From positions 1 through 52,095 of the forward strand of contig JAFEEA010000002.1 in assembly GCA_018241335.1 (NCBI GenBank): DNA of 52,095 nt, given 5' to 3'. The translations under genes and the position numbers were made by a program. Shown piece by piece: positions 18,243 through 27,278 of this stretch; positions within the stretch are counted from its first letter, which is position 1, and each line of letters starts with the position of its first letter. This DNA comes from Pseudomonadota bacterium (GTDB lineage Bacteria; Pseudomonadota; Alphaproteobacteria; Caulobacterales; Caulobacteraceae). The notes below the pieces were generated by a model, which saw only the letters and a list, made by a program, of their open reading frames with translations, was not told where the DNA came from and did no database searches.

Positions 18243-18271
18243 GGGCGTGGCTTCGGCCGCGCCCTTTTTTC
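18243..18271 (+). terminator. Rho-independent terminator of the rpsF-rpsR-rplI operon
   Basis: GGGCGTGGC and GCCGCGCCC form a 9-bp stem with one G-U or mismatch position around a TTCG tetraloop, followed by TTTTTTC. This is a textbook intrinsic terminator just after rplI. Confidence 0.9.
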
Positions 18272-18390
18272 TTGCTGAAAATTTCACGGCCGCGCTGTGG
18301 CAAAAATGTCATTTCAGTGACGGAAGCCCGGAGCCATCTAGCCCGCGAACGGCCTCGCTCCCCCTGAGGCCGCGATTGCGGGGACATTCA

Positions 18391-20946
18391 ATGCGAATTC
18401 GACTCTCTCTTCTCCTGGCCGCCTCCGCGGTCAGCCTTTCGGCCGGCGCGGCCTCCGCCGCCGAGGCAAACGCATCCAGCGACGCCGCCCAGGTCGGAGA
18501 GCTGGTGGTCACCGGCAGCCGCACGCCGCCGCGCAGCCGCCTCGACACCGTCTCGCCGGTGGACGTCGTGTCCAGCACCGCCCTGCAGCACAATGGCAGC
18601 ACGGAGCTGGCCCAGACCCTGGCGGAGACCCTGCCCTCGCTCAACTTCCCGCGCCCGACGCTGACGGACGGCACGGACTCGGTTCGCCCCGCCACCCTGC
18701 GCGGCCTCGCGCCGGACCAGGTTCTGGTCCTGGTCAACGGCAAGCGTCGCCAGACTTCGGCCCTGGTGAACCTGAACGGCTCCGTTGGCCGCGGCACGGC
18801 CTCGGTGGACCTCAACACCATCCCAACGGCGGCCCTGAACACGGTCGAGGTGCTGCGTGACGGCGCTTCGGCGATGTACGGCTCGGACGCCATCGCCGGC
18901 GTGGTGAACCTGCGTCTGCGCGAAGCGTCCCACGGGGGCGGCTTCTCGGTGACGGTCGGCGGCTACGACACCAACGTGCACACCACCCCGGCGGCCCTGC
19001 CGGCCAACGCCACCTGGACCGTCAATCCCGATCGCCATGTCAACGACGGCCTGGTCACCACGGTGTCGGGCTGGACTGGCCTCAGCCTGGGCCAGAACGG
19101 CTTCCTGACGGTGTCTGGCGAGTACAAGCACCAGGACCACACTGTCCGCGCCGGCCCCGACGCGCGGCCGCAGTACGCCGTGCTGGCGGGCGGCGTCTAC
19201 GACCCGCGCGAGCAGACCATCAACCGCATCGGCGACTGGTTCGGCGACCCGAACCTCGAGCAGTTCAGCTTCTTCGGTAACGGCGGCTACGACGTCGGCG
19301 CCGTGCACCTCTACGGTTGGGCAAGCTACCAGCACCGCGTGACGGAATCCGGCGGCGTGTTCCGTCGTCCGTGCTCGGCCACGGTCTACTGCTACAGCAA
19401 CAACACTGTCGGCGGCGCCTCGGCCAACTCGTCGATCCAGGACATCGCCTCGATCTATCCCGACGGCTTCCTGCCCAAGATCAACCCGACCGTCCAGGAC
19501 GCCAGCGCGGCCTTCGGCGCCAAGTTCAAGCTTGGCGAATGGGACGCCGACACCAGCCTGGTTTGGGGCACGAACAAGATCGACTACCGGATCGTCGACT
19601 CGCTGAACGCCTCGCTTGGCGCGGCCAGCCCGACCACCTTCGACTCCGGGGGCCTGCAATACAGCACCCTGGTGGGCAACGCGGACTTCAGCCGCCAATT
19701 CCATCCGGCCCAGCTGGCCGACCCGATCACCCTGGCCGCGGGCCTCGAGTACCGCTACGAGCGCTACTCGATCCGCGCCGGCGAGTTGAACTCCTACACC
19801 AGCGGAACCAACCCCAAGCTGACGGGCACGAAGTTCGACGGCTCCGGCTCGATCAATGTCCCCTATGCGGCAGGCGCCCAGGTATTCCCGGGCTTCCAGC
19901 CATCGAACGCCGGGACCACCGATCGCTCGTCGATCGCGGGCTACGTCGATCTGGACGTCCACCCCCTGCACGAACTCGACACGGACGTGGCGATCCGCGC
20001 GGAGCACTACACGGACTTCGGAAGCGTCGTGACCGGCAAGCTGGCCGGTCGCTACGACTTCTCGGAAATGTTCGCCATCCGCGGCGCGATATCCAACGGC
20101 TTCCGCGCCCCGGCGCTGCAGCAGACGTCGTTCACCACCACTTCGACCACCTTCATCAACGGCACCCCCTTCCAGATCGCCACCTTGCCCCCCGGTTCGC
20201 CGGTGGCCGCGGCGATCGGCGGCAAGCCGCTGGAGCCCGAGCGGTCGATGAACTACTCCGTGGGCGGCGTTTTCCGGCTCGGCGCCTTCTCGTTCACCGT
20301 CGACGCTTACCGCATCAACGTCACGAACCGGATCGTCCTGTCCGAGAACCTGACGGCCTCCAACGTCATCGCCCTGCTGCCCGCCAACAGCGGCATTTCC
20401 GGCCTGCGGTTCTTCATCAACGGCGTCAACACCACGACCAATGGCGTCGAGTTGGTGGCGACCTACAAGATCCGCACCGACAACCTCGGCACGTTCGAAC
20501 TGACCGGCAGCGCCAGCCACAACGAGACCCTGGTGACGAAGCTGCCGTCGACCACGCCCCTGGCCAACCTCAATCCGCCGGCGGTCCTGTTCGGCCGGGT
20601 GAACACCCTGGTGTTCCAGAACGGCCAGCCGCAGTGGAAGGGCGTCGTCGGCGTCGACTGGACCTACGGCATCTGGGGCGCGACCGGACGCCTGACCTAC
20701 TACGGCAATGTGCTGAACCCCGGCACCACGGCGGTGAACGACGTCTGGCTCGGCCAGCATGTCGTGGCCGACATGGAAGTGCGGGCCAATATCAGCCAGC
20801 GCCTGCAAGTGGCCGTGGGCGCCAACAACCTGTTCGACGAATACCCCAATCCGATTCCGAACTCGACCGGGGGCGCCTTCTCCAGCTACTCGCCGTTCGG
20901 CTTCGACGGGCGGTTCGTCTATGGGCGCGTAAGCTACAACTGGTAG
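18391..20946 (+). CDS. TonB-dependent receptor
   Basis: Outer-membrane active transporter (851 aa). The signal peptide ends near ASA at residue 23. A TonB-box-like VGELVVTGSRTP comes next, then a plug domain (about 45-170; ATLRGLAPDQVLVLVNGKRR, VEVLRDGASAMYGSDAIAGVV). A 22-strand barrel region follows, with NLFDEYPNP and a C-terminal aromatic VSYNW. Ligand is unknown; Caulobacterales have many such receptors for sugars, siderophores and vitamins. It is flanked by terminators (18243-18271 and 20974-21008), so it is a single-gene transcript. A GTCA-N6-TGAC dyad at 18308-18321 in the 119-nt leader may be an operator. The ATG at 18391 starts the signal peptide; upstream extension is not needed. 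Confidence 0.93.
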   Translation: MRIRLSLLLAASAVSLSAGAASAAEANASSDAAQVGELVVTGSRTPPRSRLDTVSPVDVVSSTALQHNGSTELAQTLAETLPSLNFPRPTLTDGTDSVRPATLRGLAPDQVLVLVNGKRRQTSALVNLNGSVGRGTASVDLNTIPTAALNTVEVLRDGASAMYGSDAIAGVVNLRLREASHGGGFSVTVGGYDTNVHTTPAALPANATWTVNPDRHVNDGLVTTVSGWTGLSLGQNGFLTVSGEYKHQDHTVRAGPDARPQYAVLAGGVYDPREQTINRIGDWFGDPNLEQFSFFGNGGYDVGAVHLYGWASYQHRVTESGGVFRRPCSATVYCYSNNTVGGASANSSIQDIASIYPDGFLPKINPTVQDASAAFGAKFKLGEWDADTSLVWGTNKIDYRIVDSLNASLGAASPTTFDSGGLQYSTLVGNADFSRQFHPAQLADPITLAAGLEYRYERYSIRAGELNSYTSGTNPKLTGTKFDGSGSINVPYAAGAQVFPGFQPSNAGTTDRSSIAGYVDLDVHPLHELDTDVAIRAEHYTDFGSVVTGKLAGRYDFSEMFAIRGAISNGFRAPALQQTSFTTTSTTFINGTPFQIATLPPGSPVAAAIGGKPLEPERSMNYSVGGVFRLGAFSFTVDAYRINVTNRIVLSENLTASNVIALLPANSGISGLRFFINGVNTTTNGVELVATYKIRTDNLGTFELTGSASHNETLVTKLPSTTPLANLNPPAVLFGRVNTLVFQNGQPQWKGVVGVDWTYGIWGATGRLTYYGNVLNPGTTAVNDVWLGQHVVADMEVRANISQRLQVAVGANNLFDEYPNPIPNSTGGAFSSYSPFGFDGRFVYGRVSYNW

Positions 20947-20973
20947 TCGCCCAACCCTCGTGACCTGATGAAA

Positions 20974-21008
20974 GGGGGCGGCCCGCGCAATCGGGCCGCC
21001 CCTTTTTT
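20974..21008 (+). terminator. Rho-independent terminator after the TonB-dependent receptor
   Basis: GGGGCGGCCCG and CGGGCCGCCCC form an 11-bp perfect stem with a short loop (CGCAAT region), followed by TTTTTTCTT. Strong intrinsic terminator 30 nt after the receptor stop. The remaining ~125 nt before amtB should contain the amtB promoter; a GAGTC is at 21106-21110. Confidence 0.92.
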
Positions 21009-21135
21009 CTTCATGCGCCGGCGCCCAATCCGAGGGCGATTCCTGGTGACAAAGCGAACAACTCCGCCCAAGAAAGCGGCGCCGTCCGGCTGACGCCGAC
21101 GCCGCGAGTCCGACGACCTCTTGGGGGGAACTTCC

Positions 21136-22440
21136 GTGCGACGCCTGACCACTCTTGCCGGCGCCGCGCTGGCCGCCGCCGTCCTGACGCCGGGCCTCGC
21201 CATGGCCCAGGCCGCCGGCGCGCCGCCGCGGCTGGACAGCGGCGACACCGCCTGGGTGCTGGCGGCCACCGCCCTGGTGCTGTTCATGACCCTGCCGGGC
21301 CTGGCGCTCTTCTACGCCGGCCTTGTGCGCCAGAAGAACACCCTGTCGGTGATGATCCACTGCGTCGCCATCGCCTGCCTGGCCTCGGTGGTCTGGCTGG
21401 GCCTCGGCTACACCCTGGCCTTCGACGGCGCCGGCGCCTGGATCGGCGGCTTCGCCAAGGCCTTCCTGCTGGGCGTCGACCGCAAGGCCCTGCACGGGAC
21501 GATCCCCGAGGCGGCCTTCTTCACCTTCCAGCTCACCTTCGCGGTGATCACGCCCGGGCTGATCGTCGGCGCCTATGTGGAGCGGATCCGCTTTTCGGCC
21601 GTGCTGCTGTTCAGCGCCCTCTGGTTGCTGGTGGTCTACGCGCCGGTGACGCACTGGGTGTGGGGCGGCGGCTGGCTGGCGACGCGAGGGGTCATGGACT
21701 ACGCCGGCGGCCTGGTGGTGCACGCCACGGCCGGCGTCTCGGCCCTGGTCCTCGCCATCGTGCTCGGCCGGCGCGAGGGTTTCCCGCGCGACCTCAGCCC
21801 CCCGCACAATCCCGGCATGACCATGATCGGCGCGGGCATGCTGTGGGTCGGCTGGTACGGCTTCAACGGCGGCAGCGCCCTGGCCGCCGGCGGCGACGCG
21901 GCCATGGCCATCCTGGTCACCCATCTGTCGGCCTCGATGGCCGGCCTGGTCTGGGCCCTGCTCGAGAAGTGGCGTTTCCAGCGGCCCAGCATGGTCGGCA
22001 TGGTCACCGGCGTGGTGGCGGGCCTGGCCACCGTGACACCCGCGTCGGGCTTCGTCGGCCCGATCGGCGGCCTGATCCTGGGGGCGGCGGGCAGCGTCGT
22101 CTGCTTCTTCGCCGTCGACCTCGTCAAGCACCGCTTCAAGATCGACGATTCCCTGGACGTCTTCGCCGTGCACGGCGTCGGCGGCATCCTGGGCACGCTG
22201 CTGGTCGCCTTCCTGGCCGCCCCGGCCCTGGGCGGGGCCGGCTATGGCGTCACGGGCGGCATGGGCGGCCAGGCGCTGATCCAGGTGATCGGCGTTGTCG
22301 CCGTCTGCGCCTGGTCGGCCGTCGCGGCGACGGCCCTCGCCTACCTGACCCGCGCCATCACCGGCCTTCGCGCCCGCGACGAGGAGATCGAGGAGGGCCT
22401 CGACATGACCTACCACGGTGAGCGCGCCTATAATCCCTAG
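21136..22440 (+). CDS. amtB: Ammonium transporter (Amt family)
   Basis: Inner-membrane ammonium channel (434 aa). A cleavable signal sequence (hydrophobic to AMAQ, residue 25) is followed by eleven predicted helices. The twin pore histidines are His196 (DYAGGLVVHATAGVSAL) and His346 (VFAVHGVGGILGT). The periplasmic gate motif PGLALFYAGLVRQKN is present. Start is GTG 21136 with GGGGGGAA 5 nt upstream. Amt genes are usually paired with glnK, whose PII product blocks the channel; no glnK is seen on either side here. A terminator for this gene is not obvious. Confidence 0.93.
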   Translation: MRRLTTLAGAALAAAVLTPGLAMAQAAGAPPRLDSGDTAWVLAATALVLFMTLPGLALFYAGLVRQKNTLSVMIHCVAIACLASVVWLGLGYTLAFDGAGAWIGGFAKAFLLGVDRKALHGTIPEAAFFTFQLTFAVITPGLIVGAYVERIRFSAVLLFSALWLLVVYAPVTHWVWGGGWLATRGVMDYAGGLVVHATAGVSALVLAIVLGRREGFPRDLSPPHNPGMTMIGAGMLWVGWYGFNGGSALAAGGDAAMAILVTHLSASMAGLVWALLEKWRFQRPSMVGMVTGVVAGLATVTPASGFVGPIGGLILGAAGSVVCFFAVDLVKHRFKIDDSLDVFAVHGVGGILGTLLVAFLAAPALGGAGYGVTGGMGGQALIQVIGVVAVCAWSAVAATALAYLTRAITGLRARDEEIEEGLDMTYHGERAYNP

Positions 22441-22497
22441 CGATCTGAGGCGGTGCGACCGCTCCTGACGCACCCTGGTCCCAGGCTCGGATACCAT

Positions 22498-22521
22498 CCA
22501 CAGGTCCCGAGATTCCTGTGG
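22498..22521. promoter_or_regulatory. Dyad upstream of dnaB with an embedded GANTC site
   Basis: CCACAGG (22498-22504) and CCTGTGG (22515-22521) are exact inverted repeats separated by 10 nt, 57 nt before dnaB. GATTC at 22511-22515 overlaps the right arm. GANTC is methylated by the cell-cycle methylase CcrM in Caulobacterales. No T-tract follows, so an operator is more likely than a terminator for amtB. The rest of this 137-nt gap shows nothing clear. Confidence 0.35.
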
Positions 22522-22577
22522 GGGATGCGCTTTGTCGCAATGCTCAAGGTGACGCCGTTAGTCTATCCGTAACCGCC

Positions 22578-24071
22578 ATGGCCCTCGTCCCCGCGCACGA
22601 TCTGCGCCCCGTACCCCAGTCCGTCGAGATCCCGCACGCCCCGGCCAACATCGAGGCCGAGCAGGCCTTGCTGGGCGTGCTGCTGTACGACAACTCGGCC
22701 TATGAGCGGCTGACCGACCAGCTGCAGGCGCGCCACTTCTTCGAGCCCTTCCACGGCCGCCTGTTCGCCGCGATCGAGAGCCACGTGCGCCGCGGCCAGC
22801 TGGCCGAGCCGATCCTGCTGGCCGAGCAGTTCGCGCGCGACGCGGCGTTCGATGAGCTGGGCGGCGTGCGCTACCTGGCCGACCTCGTCGACCGCGCCCC
22901 TTCGGCCGCCAACGCGGGCGACTACGCCCGGGTGATCTATGACCTGGCCCTGCGCCGGGACCTGATCCGGATCGGCGGCGACATCGCCCATGACGCCCAG
23001 CAGGGCGACCCGGAGAAGACCGCCCGCGACCAGATCGAGGCCGCCGAGCAGCAGCTGTTCACCCTGGCCGAGAGCGGCGCGGCCACCACCGGCTTCCACA
23101 GCTTCGAGAGCTCGCTGGCCAAGGCCGTGGAGATGGCGGCGGAGGCCTACAATCGCGACGGCGGCCTGTCGGGCGTCTCCACCGGCCTCACCGACCTGGA
23201 CCGGATGCTGGGCGGCCTGCACCAGTCGGACCTGATCATCCTCGCCGCGCGCCCTTCCATGGGCAAGACGGCGCTGGGCGCCAACATCGCCTTCAACGTG
23301 GCGCGCCGCTACGCCTGGGAGCCGCAGCCGGACGGCACGAAGAAGACCGTCAGCGGCGGCGTCGTGGCCTTCTTCTCCTTGGAAATGAGCGCCGAGCAGC
23401 TGGCCATGCGCCTGCTGGCCGACGTCACCGAAGTCTCGTCCGACCGCATGCGCAAGGGCGAGATCAACGCCAGCGAGTTCGGCCGGGTTCGCGATGCGGC
23501 CATCGAGCTGCAGGAAGCGCCGCTGTTCATCGACGACACCGGCGGCATCTCGATCTCCAAGCTGGTCGCCCGCTGCCGGCGCCTGAAGCGCCAGGCCGGC
23601 CTGGACCTGATCGTCATCGACTACGTCCAGCTGATCACCGGCTCGGAGAACGGCCGCGGCAGCGAGAACCGGGTGCAGGAAGTCACCCAGATCACCATGG
23701 CCCTGAAGGCCCTGGCCAAGGAGCTGTCGGTGCCGATCATCGCCCTGGCCCAGCTCAGCCGCCAGGTGGAGAACCGCGAGGACAAGAAGCCCCAGCTGTC
23801 GGACCTGCGCGAATCCGGCTCCATCGAGCAGGACGCCGACGTGGTGATGTTCATCTACCGCGAGGCCTACTACCTCGGCCGGGCCGAGCCGCGCGAGGGC
23901 ACCGAGGAGCACCTGGCCTGGCAGGAGCAGCTCGACAAGATCGCCAACCATGCCGACGTCATCATCGGCAAGCAGCGCCACGGCCCGATCGGCACGGTGA
24001 AGCTGCACTTCAACCCCGACCTGACCAAGTTCAGCGATCTCGCCCGCGAAGGCCGGTTCGATCCCCATTGA
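22578..24071 (+). CDS. dnaB: Replicative DNA helicase DnaB
   Basis: Hexameric 5'-3' helicase at the replication fork (497 aa). The N-terminal DnaB domain (about 18-125; NIEAEQALLGVLLYD) is followed by a linker and the RecA-type motor. The motor has Walker A RPSMGKTALG (225-234), FFSLEMSAEQL, Walker B LIVIDYVQLI and the arginine-finger region LRESGSIEQDADVV. No intein is present. Start ATG 22578 begins MALVPAHDLR; open frame upstream to 22518 crosses the dyad. The stop overlaps the alr TTG start by 4 nt. Confidence 0.96.
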   Translation: MALVPAHDLRPVPQSVEIPHAPANIEAEQALLGVLLYDNSAYERLTDQLQARHFFEPFHGRLFAAIESHVRRGQLAEPILLAEQFARDAAFDELGGVRYLADLVDRAPSAANAGDYARVIYDLALRRDLIRIGGDIAHDAQQGDPEKTARDQIEAAEQQLFTLAESGAATTGFHSFESSLAKAVEMAAEAYNRDGGLSGVSTGLTDLDRMLGGLHQSDLIILAARPSMGKTALGANIAFNVARRYAWEPQPDGTKKTVSGGVVAFFSLEMSAEQLAMRLLADVTEVSSDRMRKGEINASEFGRVRDAAIELQEAPLFIDDTGGISISKLVARCRRLKRQAGLDLIVIDYVQLITGSENGRGSENRVQEVTQITMALKALAKELSVPIIALAQLSRQVENREDKKPQLSDLRESGSIEQDADVVMFIYREAYYLGRAEPREGTEEHLAWQEQLDKIANHADVIIGKQRHGPIGTVKLHFNPDLTKFSDLAREGRFDPH

Positions 24072-25111
24072 GCGCCGCGCGCCTGACCATCGACCTGGCC
24101 GCCCTGGCCGCCAACCACGCCACCCTGCGCGCGGCGGCGCCCGGCGCCGTGGTCGCGCCGGTGGTCAAGGCCGACGGCTATGGCCTGGGCGCGGGCCTGA
24201 TCGCGGGGCGCCTCTGGGATGAGGGCGCGCGGGACTTCTTCGTCGCGCGGCTGTCGGAGGGGCTGGCCCTGCGCGCCGCGATGGGGGCCGCGCGGCCGGC
24301 GCGCATCTTCGTGCTCGACGGCCTGGCGGGCGTGGAGGCCGGCGCGCTGGTCGACGCCGCCCTGACGCCGGTGCTGAACAGCGCCGAGGACATCGCCCGC
24401 TGGCGTGGCGTCGGCGGCGCCTGCGCCATCCACATCGACACCGGCATGAACCGCCTGGGCGTCGACGTCGACGACGCCCGCGCGGCGGCGGACCTGAAGG
24501 TCGAGCTGGTGATGAGCCACCTGGCCTGCGCCGCCGATCCGGCGAGCCCACGCAACGCCCGCCAGCTCGCCCTCTTCCGCGAGGCCCGCGCCCGCTTCCC
24601 CGACGCCCCCGCCAGCCTGGCGGCCTCGGCGGGGATCTACCTGGGCGCCGACTATCACTTCGACATGGTTCGCCCGGGCATCAGCCTCTTTGGCGGCGGC
24701 CCGCGCGAGGTTCCCGATCCCGCCTTCCGGGCCGTCGCGCGCCTGGAAGCGCCGATCCTGCAGGTGCGCGACCTGAAGGCGGGTGACGCGGTCGGCTATG
24801 GCGATAGCTTCGTCGCGGATCGCGCCATGCGCATCGGCCTCCTGGCCGCGGGCTACGCCGACGGCCTGCTGCGCCGGGCCATGGGCCGGGCCAGCGCCTG
24901 GATCGGCGACGCGCCGGCCCCGATCCTAACCGTCTCGATGGACCTGCTCGCGGTGGACCTGACGCAATCGCCCGGCGCGAGGCCGGGCGATCTGGTGGAG
25001 CTGCTGGGTCCGCGGGCCCATGTCGACGACCTGGCCGCGGCCACCGGCACGGTCGCGCACGAATGCCTGGTCCGCCTCTCGCCGCGGGCCGAGCGGGTCC
25101 GACTGGGCTGA
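24068..25111 (+). CDS. alr: Alanine racemase
   Basis: PLP-dependent enzyme (347 aa) making D-alanine for peptidoglycan. The N-terminal barrel has Lys34 (VVKADGYGLG), which binds PLP, and the C-terminal beta domain has Tyr263 (LLAAGYADGLL), the second catalytic base. MNRLGVD and SAGIYLGADYHFDMVRPGI are further conserved segments. Translation starts at TTG 24068 within the dnaB stop (TTGA), so the two are coupled. A dnaB-alr (or dnaB-alr-radA) string is common in proteobacteria, and radA lies just downstream here after the inverted Yip1-like gene. Confidence 0.94.
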   Translation: MSAARLTIDLAALAANHATLRAAAPGAVVAPVVKADGYGLGAGLIAGRLWDEGARDFFVARLSEGLALRAAMGAARPARIFVLDGLAGVEAGALVDAALTPVLNSAEDIARWRGVGGACAIHIDTGMNRLGVDVDDARAAADLKVELVMSHLACAADPASPRNARQLALFREARARFPDAPASLAASAGIYLGADYHFDMVRPGISLFGGGPREVPDPAFRAVARLEAPILQVRDLKAGDAVGYGDSFVADRAMRIGLLAAGYADGLLRRAMGRASAWIGDAPAPILTVSMDLLAVDLTQSPGARPGDLVELLGPRAHVDDLAAATGTVAHECLVRLSPRAERVRLG

Positions 25112-25141
25112 TCCGCGGACGCGTCCAGCCCCGCGCCGGGC

Positions 25142-25759
25142 TCAGTGCATCATCGCTCCGGCGGTGATCGCCGCGCTGGCCACCACCATCGCGACGACCG
25201 CGAACGTGATCCAAGCGACGATCCCCACGAGCAGGACGTAGGCGATGATCGAAACCACCGTGTAGCCGACGGCCTTGTCGGCCGGCGCCTTCATCAGCGG
25301 ACCGATGCCCAGGTAGAGCAGATAGCAGCCGTAGCAGGCGCCCACGAACGCCACGAGGCCTCCCAGGAAGGGGATGATCGTCGCCACACCGGCCACCCAG
25401 CCCGCCGTATTCGAATAGACCGCAAGCTTCAGCGCCTGGGTCGGGTTCGCGGTGGCGTCGAAGCTGGTCGCCAGGGCGTTGATGATGATCGACAGGACGA
25501 AGACCATGGCCAGGCCCAGGACATAGCCCAGCACCGCCCCGACGGCGCCGCCGATCAGGCTGTGCGTGATCAGGAACTGCCCCAGGAACCCCGCCACGGC
25601 GGGGATAGCGGCCAGGATCGCGGCATAGCCCGTCATCAGGCCCTGCGCGGTGGCCGGCTCGCCCTCGATGACGACCCACTCTTCCTTCGGCTTCAGCAGA
25701 ATGTTCTGAACGCGCTGCACCAGGTTGGTGCTGACCGGACCACCCTCAACGACACTCAT
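25142..25759 (-). CDS. Yip1 family membrane protein
   Basis: Integral membrane protein (205 aa) with a soluble N-terminal segment (VQNILLKPKEEWVVIEGEP) followed by five hydrophobic helices, which is the pattern of the Yip1 (PF04893-type) family in alphaproteobacteria. Function in bacteria is not known. The gene is inserted against the direction of its neighbours between alr and radA, converging on alr with a 30-nt gap. The 147-nt divergent gap to radA should contain both promoters. Confidence 0.8.
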   Translation of the reverse strand: MSVVEGGPVSTNLVQRVQNILLKPKEEWVVIEGEPATAQGLMTGYAAILAAIPAVAGFLGQFLITHSLIGGAVGAVLGYVLGLAMVFVLSIIINALATSFDATANPTQALKLAVYSNTAGWVAGVATIIPFLGGLVAFVGACYGCYLLYLGIGPLMKAPADKAVGYTVVSIIAYVLLVGIVAWITFAVVAMVVASAAITAGAMMH

Positions 25760-25906
25760 ACCGTCCCTCCGCCTTGCGATTAGGAAATCTGAATAACGAC
25801 GCTAGCCGAAACGCCGCACCCTGGCGAGATCACAGTTATGCGAACGATTTGAAGCGCCCTCCCGGCCGGTGCGGTACCCTGTCGGCCTCATCGAATCAGG
25901 AGCCCC

Positions 25907-27274
25907 ATGGCCCGCGACGGCGCCCTCTACGTCTGTCAGTCCTGCGGCGCGACCCATGCCAAATGGTCCGGCCAGTGCTCGGCGTGCAACGCCTGGAACA
26001 CCCTGGTCGAGGAGATCGCCTCTCGCCCGCCCGGCGCCCTGGCGCCTGCCCGCGGCGCCAAGGCCCGGGGCCTCAGTTTCGAGGGGCTGGCCTCCGAAAC
26101 ACCCAGCCCGCAACGGATTTCCACCGGCGTCGCCGAATTCGACCGCGTCTGCGGCGGCGGCGTGGTGCCCGGATCGGCGATCCTGCTGGGCGGCGATCCC
26201 GGGGTCGGCAAGTCCACCCTGCTGCTCCAGGTCTGCGCCGAAGCGGCGCGTCGCGGCGCGCGGTGCGCCTATATCTCCGGCGAAGAAGCCGTGGAGCAGA
26301 TCCGCTCGCGAGCCCACCGCATGGGTCTCGCCGACGCGCCGATCAACCTGGCCGCCGAGACCGCGCTGCGCGACATCCTCGACGGCCTCAAGCGCGACCC
26401 CTTCGATCTGGTCGTCATCGATTCGATTCAGACCCTCTGGAGCGACGCCCACGAGGCTGGCCCCGGCTCGGTGACCCAGGTGCGCGCCTGCGCCGGCGAA
26501 CTGATCCGCCTGGCCAAGAAGAAGGGCGTCGCCGTGATCCTGGTCGGCCACGTCACCAAGGACGGCCAGATCGCCGGCCCTCGGGTGGTCGAGCACATGG
26601 TCGACGCGGTCCTGTCGTTCGAGGGTGAGCGCGGCTATCCGTTCCGGATTCTGCGCGGCGCCAAGAACCGCTTCGGCGCCACCGACGAGATCGGGGTCTT
26701 CGAGATGGGCGACAGCGGCCTTTCCGAGGTCAAGAACCCCTCGGCCCTTTTCCTCAACGAGGGCGGCCAGCGCGCCGCCGGCGCGGCGGTCTTCGCCGGC
26801 CTGGAGGGATCACGGCCCGTGCTGGTCGAATTCCAGGCCCTTGTCGCGCCCTCCGCCTACGGAACGCCGCGCCGGGCCGTGGTCGGCTGGGACTCCGGGC
26901 GCCTGGCGATGGTCCTGGCGGTGCTGGAAGCCCGTTGCGGGCTTGGATTCGGCACGCGTGACGTTTACTTGAACGTCGCCGGCGGCCTGCGGATCAGCGA
27001 GCCGGCGGCGGACCTGGCGGCAGCCGCGGCCCTGGCCTCTTCGGCCGTCGATGTCGCCCTGCCCCAGGACTGCGTGGTCTTCGGCGAGGTCAGCCTCTCC
27101 GGGGACGTCCGTCCGGTGTCGCGAATGGAGTCCCGGCTGAAGGAAGCGGCGAAATTGGGCTTTGCCCGCGCGCTCGCGCCCAGTTCGGCGGCGGAGGCCG
27201 GCGGCTGCGTCGTGACGGGCGTCTCGCGCCTGATGGACGCCATCGACCGCATCCGCGAAGAGCGCTGGGACTAG
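25907..27274 (+). CDS. radA: DNA repair protein RadA (Sms)
   Basis: RecA-like branch-migration helicase in recombination repair (455 aa). The N-terminal C4 zinc finger uses Cys10, Cys13, Cys24 and Cys27. Walker A GGDPGVGKSTLL is at about 95-106, and the RadA signature KNRFG is at 253-257. A Lon-protease-like C-terminal domain (from about 290) includes DVYLNVAGGLRISEPAADLA and VVFGEVSLSGDVRPV. ATG 25907 has AGGAG 8 nt upstream; GAATC (25893-25897) directly precedes this site. cvpA follows 4 nt after the stop. Confidence 0.96.
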   Translation: MARDGALYVCQSCGATHAKWSGQCSACNAWNTLVEEIASRPPGALAPARGAKARGLSFEGLASETPSPQRISTGVAEFDRVCGGGVVPGSAILLGGDPGVGKSTLLLQVCAEAARRGARCAYISGEEAVEQIRSRAHRMGLADAPINLAAETALRDILDGLKRDPFDLVVIDSIQTLWSDAHEAGPGSVTQVRACAGELIRLAKKKGVAVILVGHVTKDGQIAGPRVVEHMVDAVLSFEGERGYPFRILRGAKNRFGATDEIGVFEMGDSGLSEVKNPSALFLNEGGQRAAGAAVFAGLEGSRPVLVEFQALVAPSAYGTPRRAVVGWDSGRLAMVLAVLEARCGLGFGTRDVYLNVAGGLRISEPAADLAAAAALASSAVDVALPQDCVVFGEVSLSGDVRPVSRMESRLKEAAKLGFARALAPSSAAEAGGCVVTGVSRLMDAIDRIREERWD

Positions 27275-27278
27275 ACCC

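Noticed and set aside
18245..18390. Extended start for the TonB-dependent receptor at 18247
   Set aside because: It would place the terminator of the ribosomal operon inside the coding region and bury the signal peptide.
18388..22497. A 1369-codon open frame on the minus strand opposite the TonB receptor and amtB
   Set aside because: It lies antisense to two clear genes with signal peptides and family motifs; its composition is repetitive Gly/Val/Asp/Gln/His with no domain. Long antisense frames are normal at this GC content.
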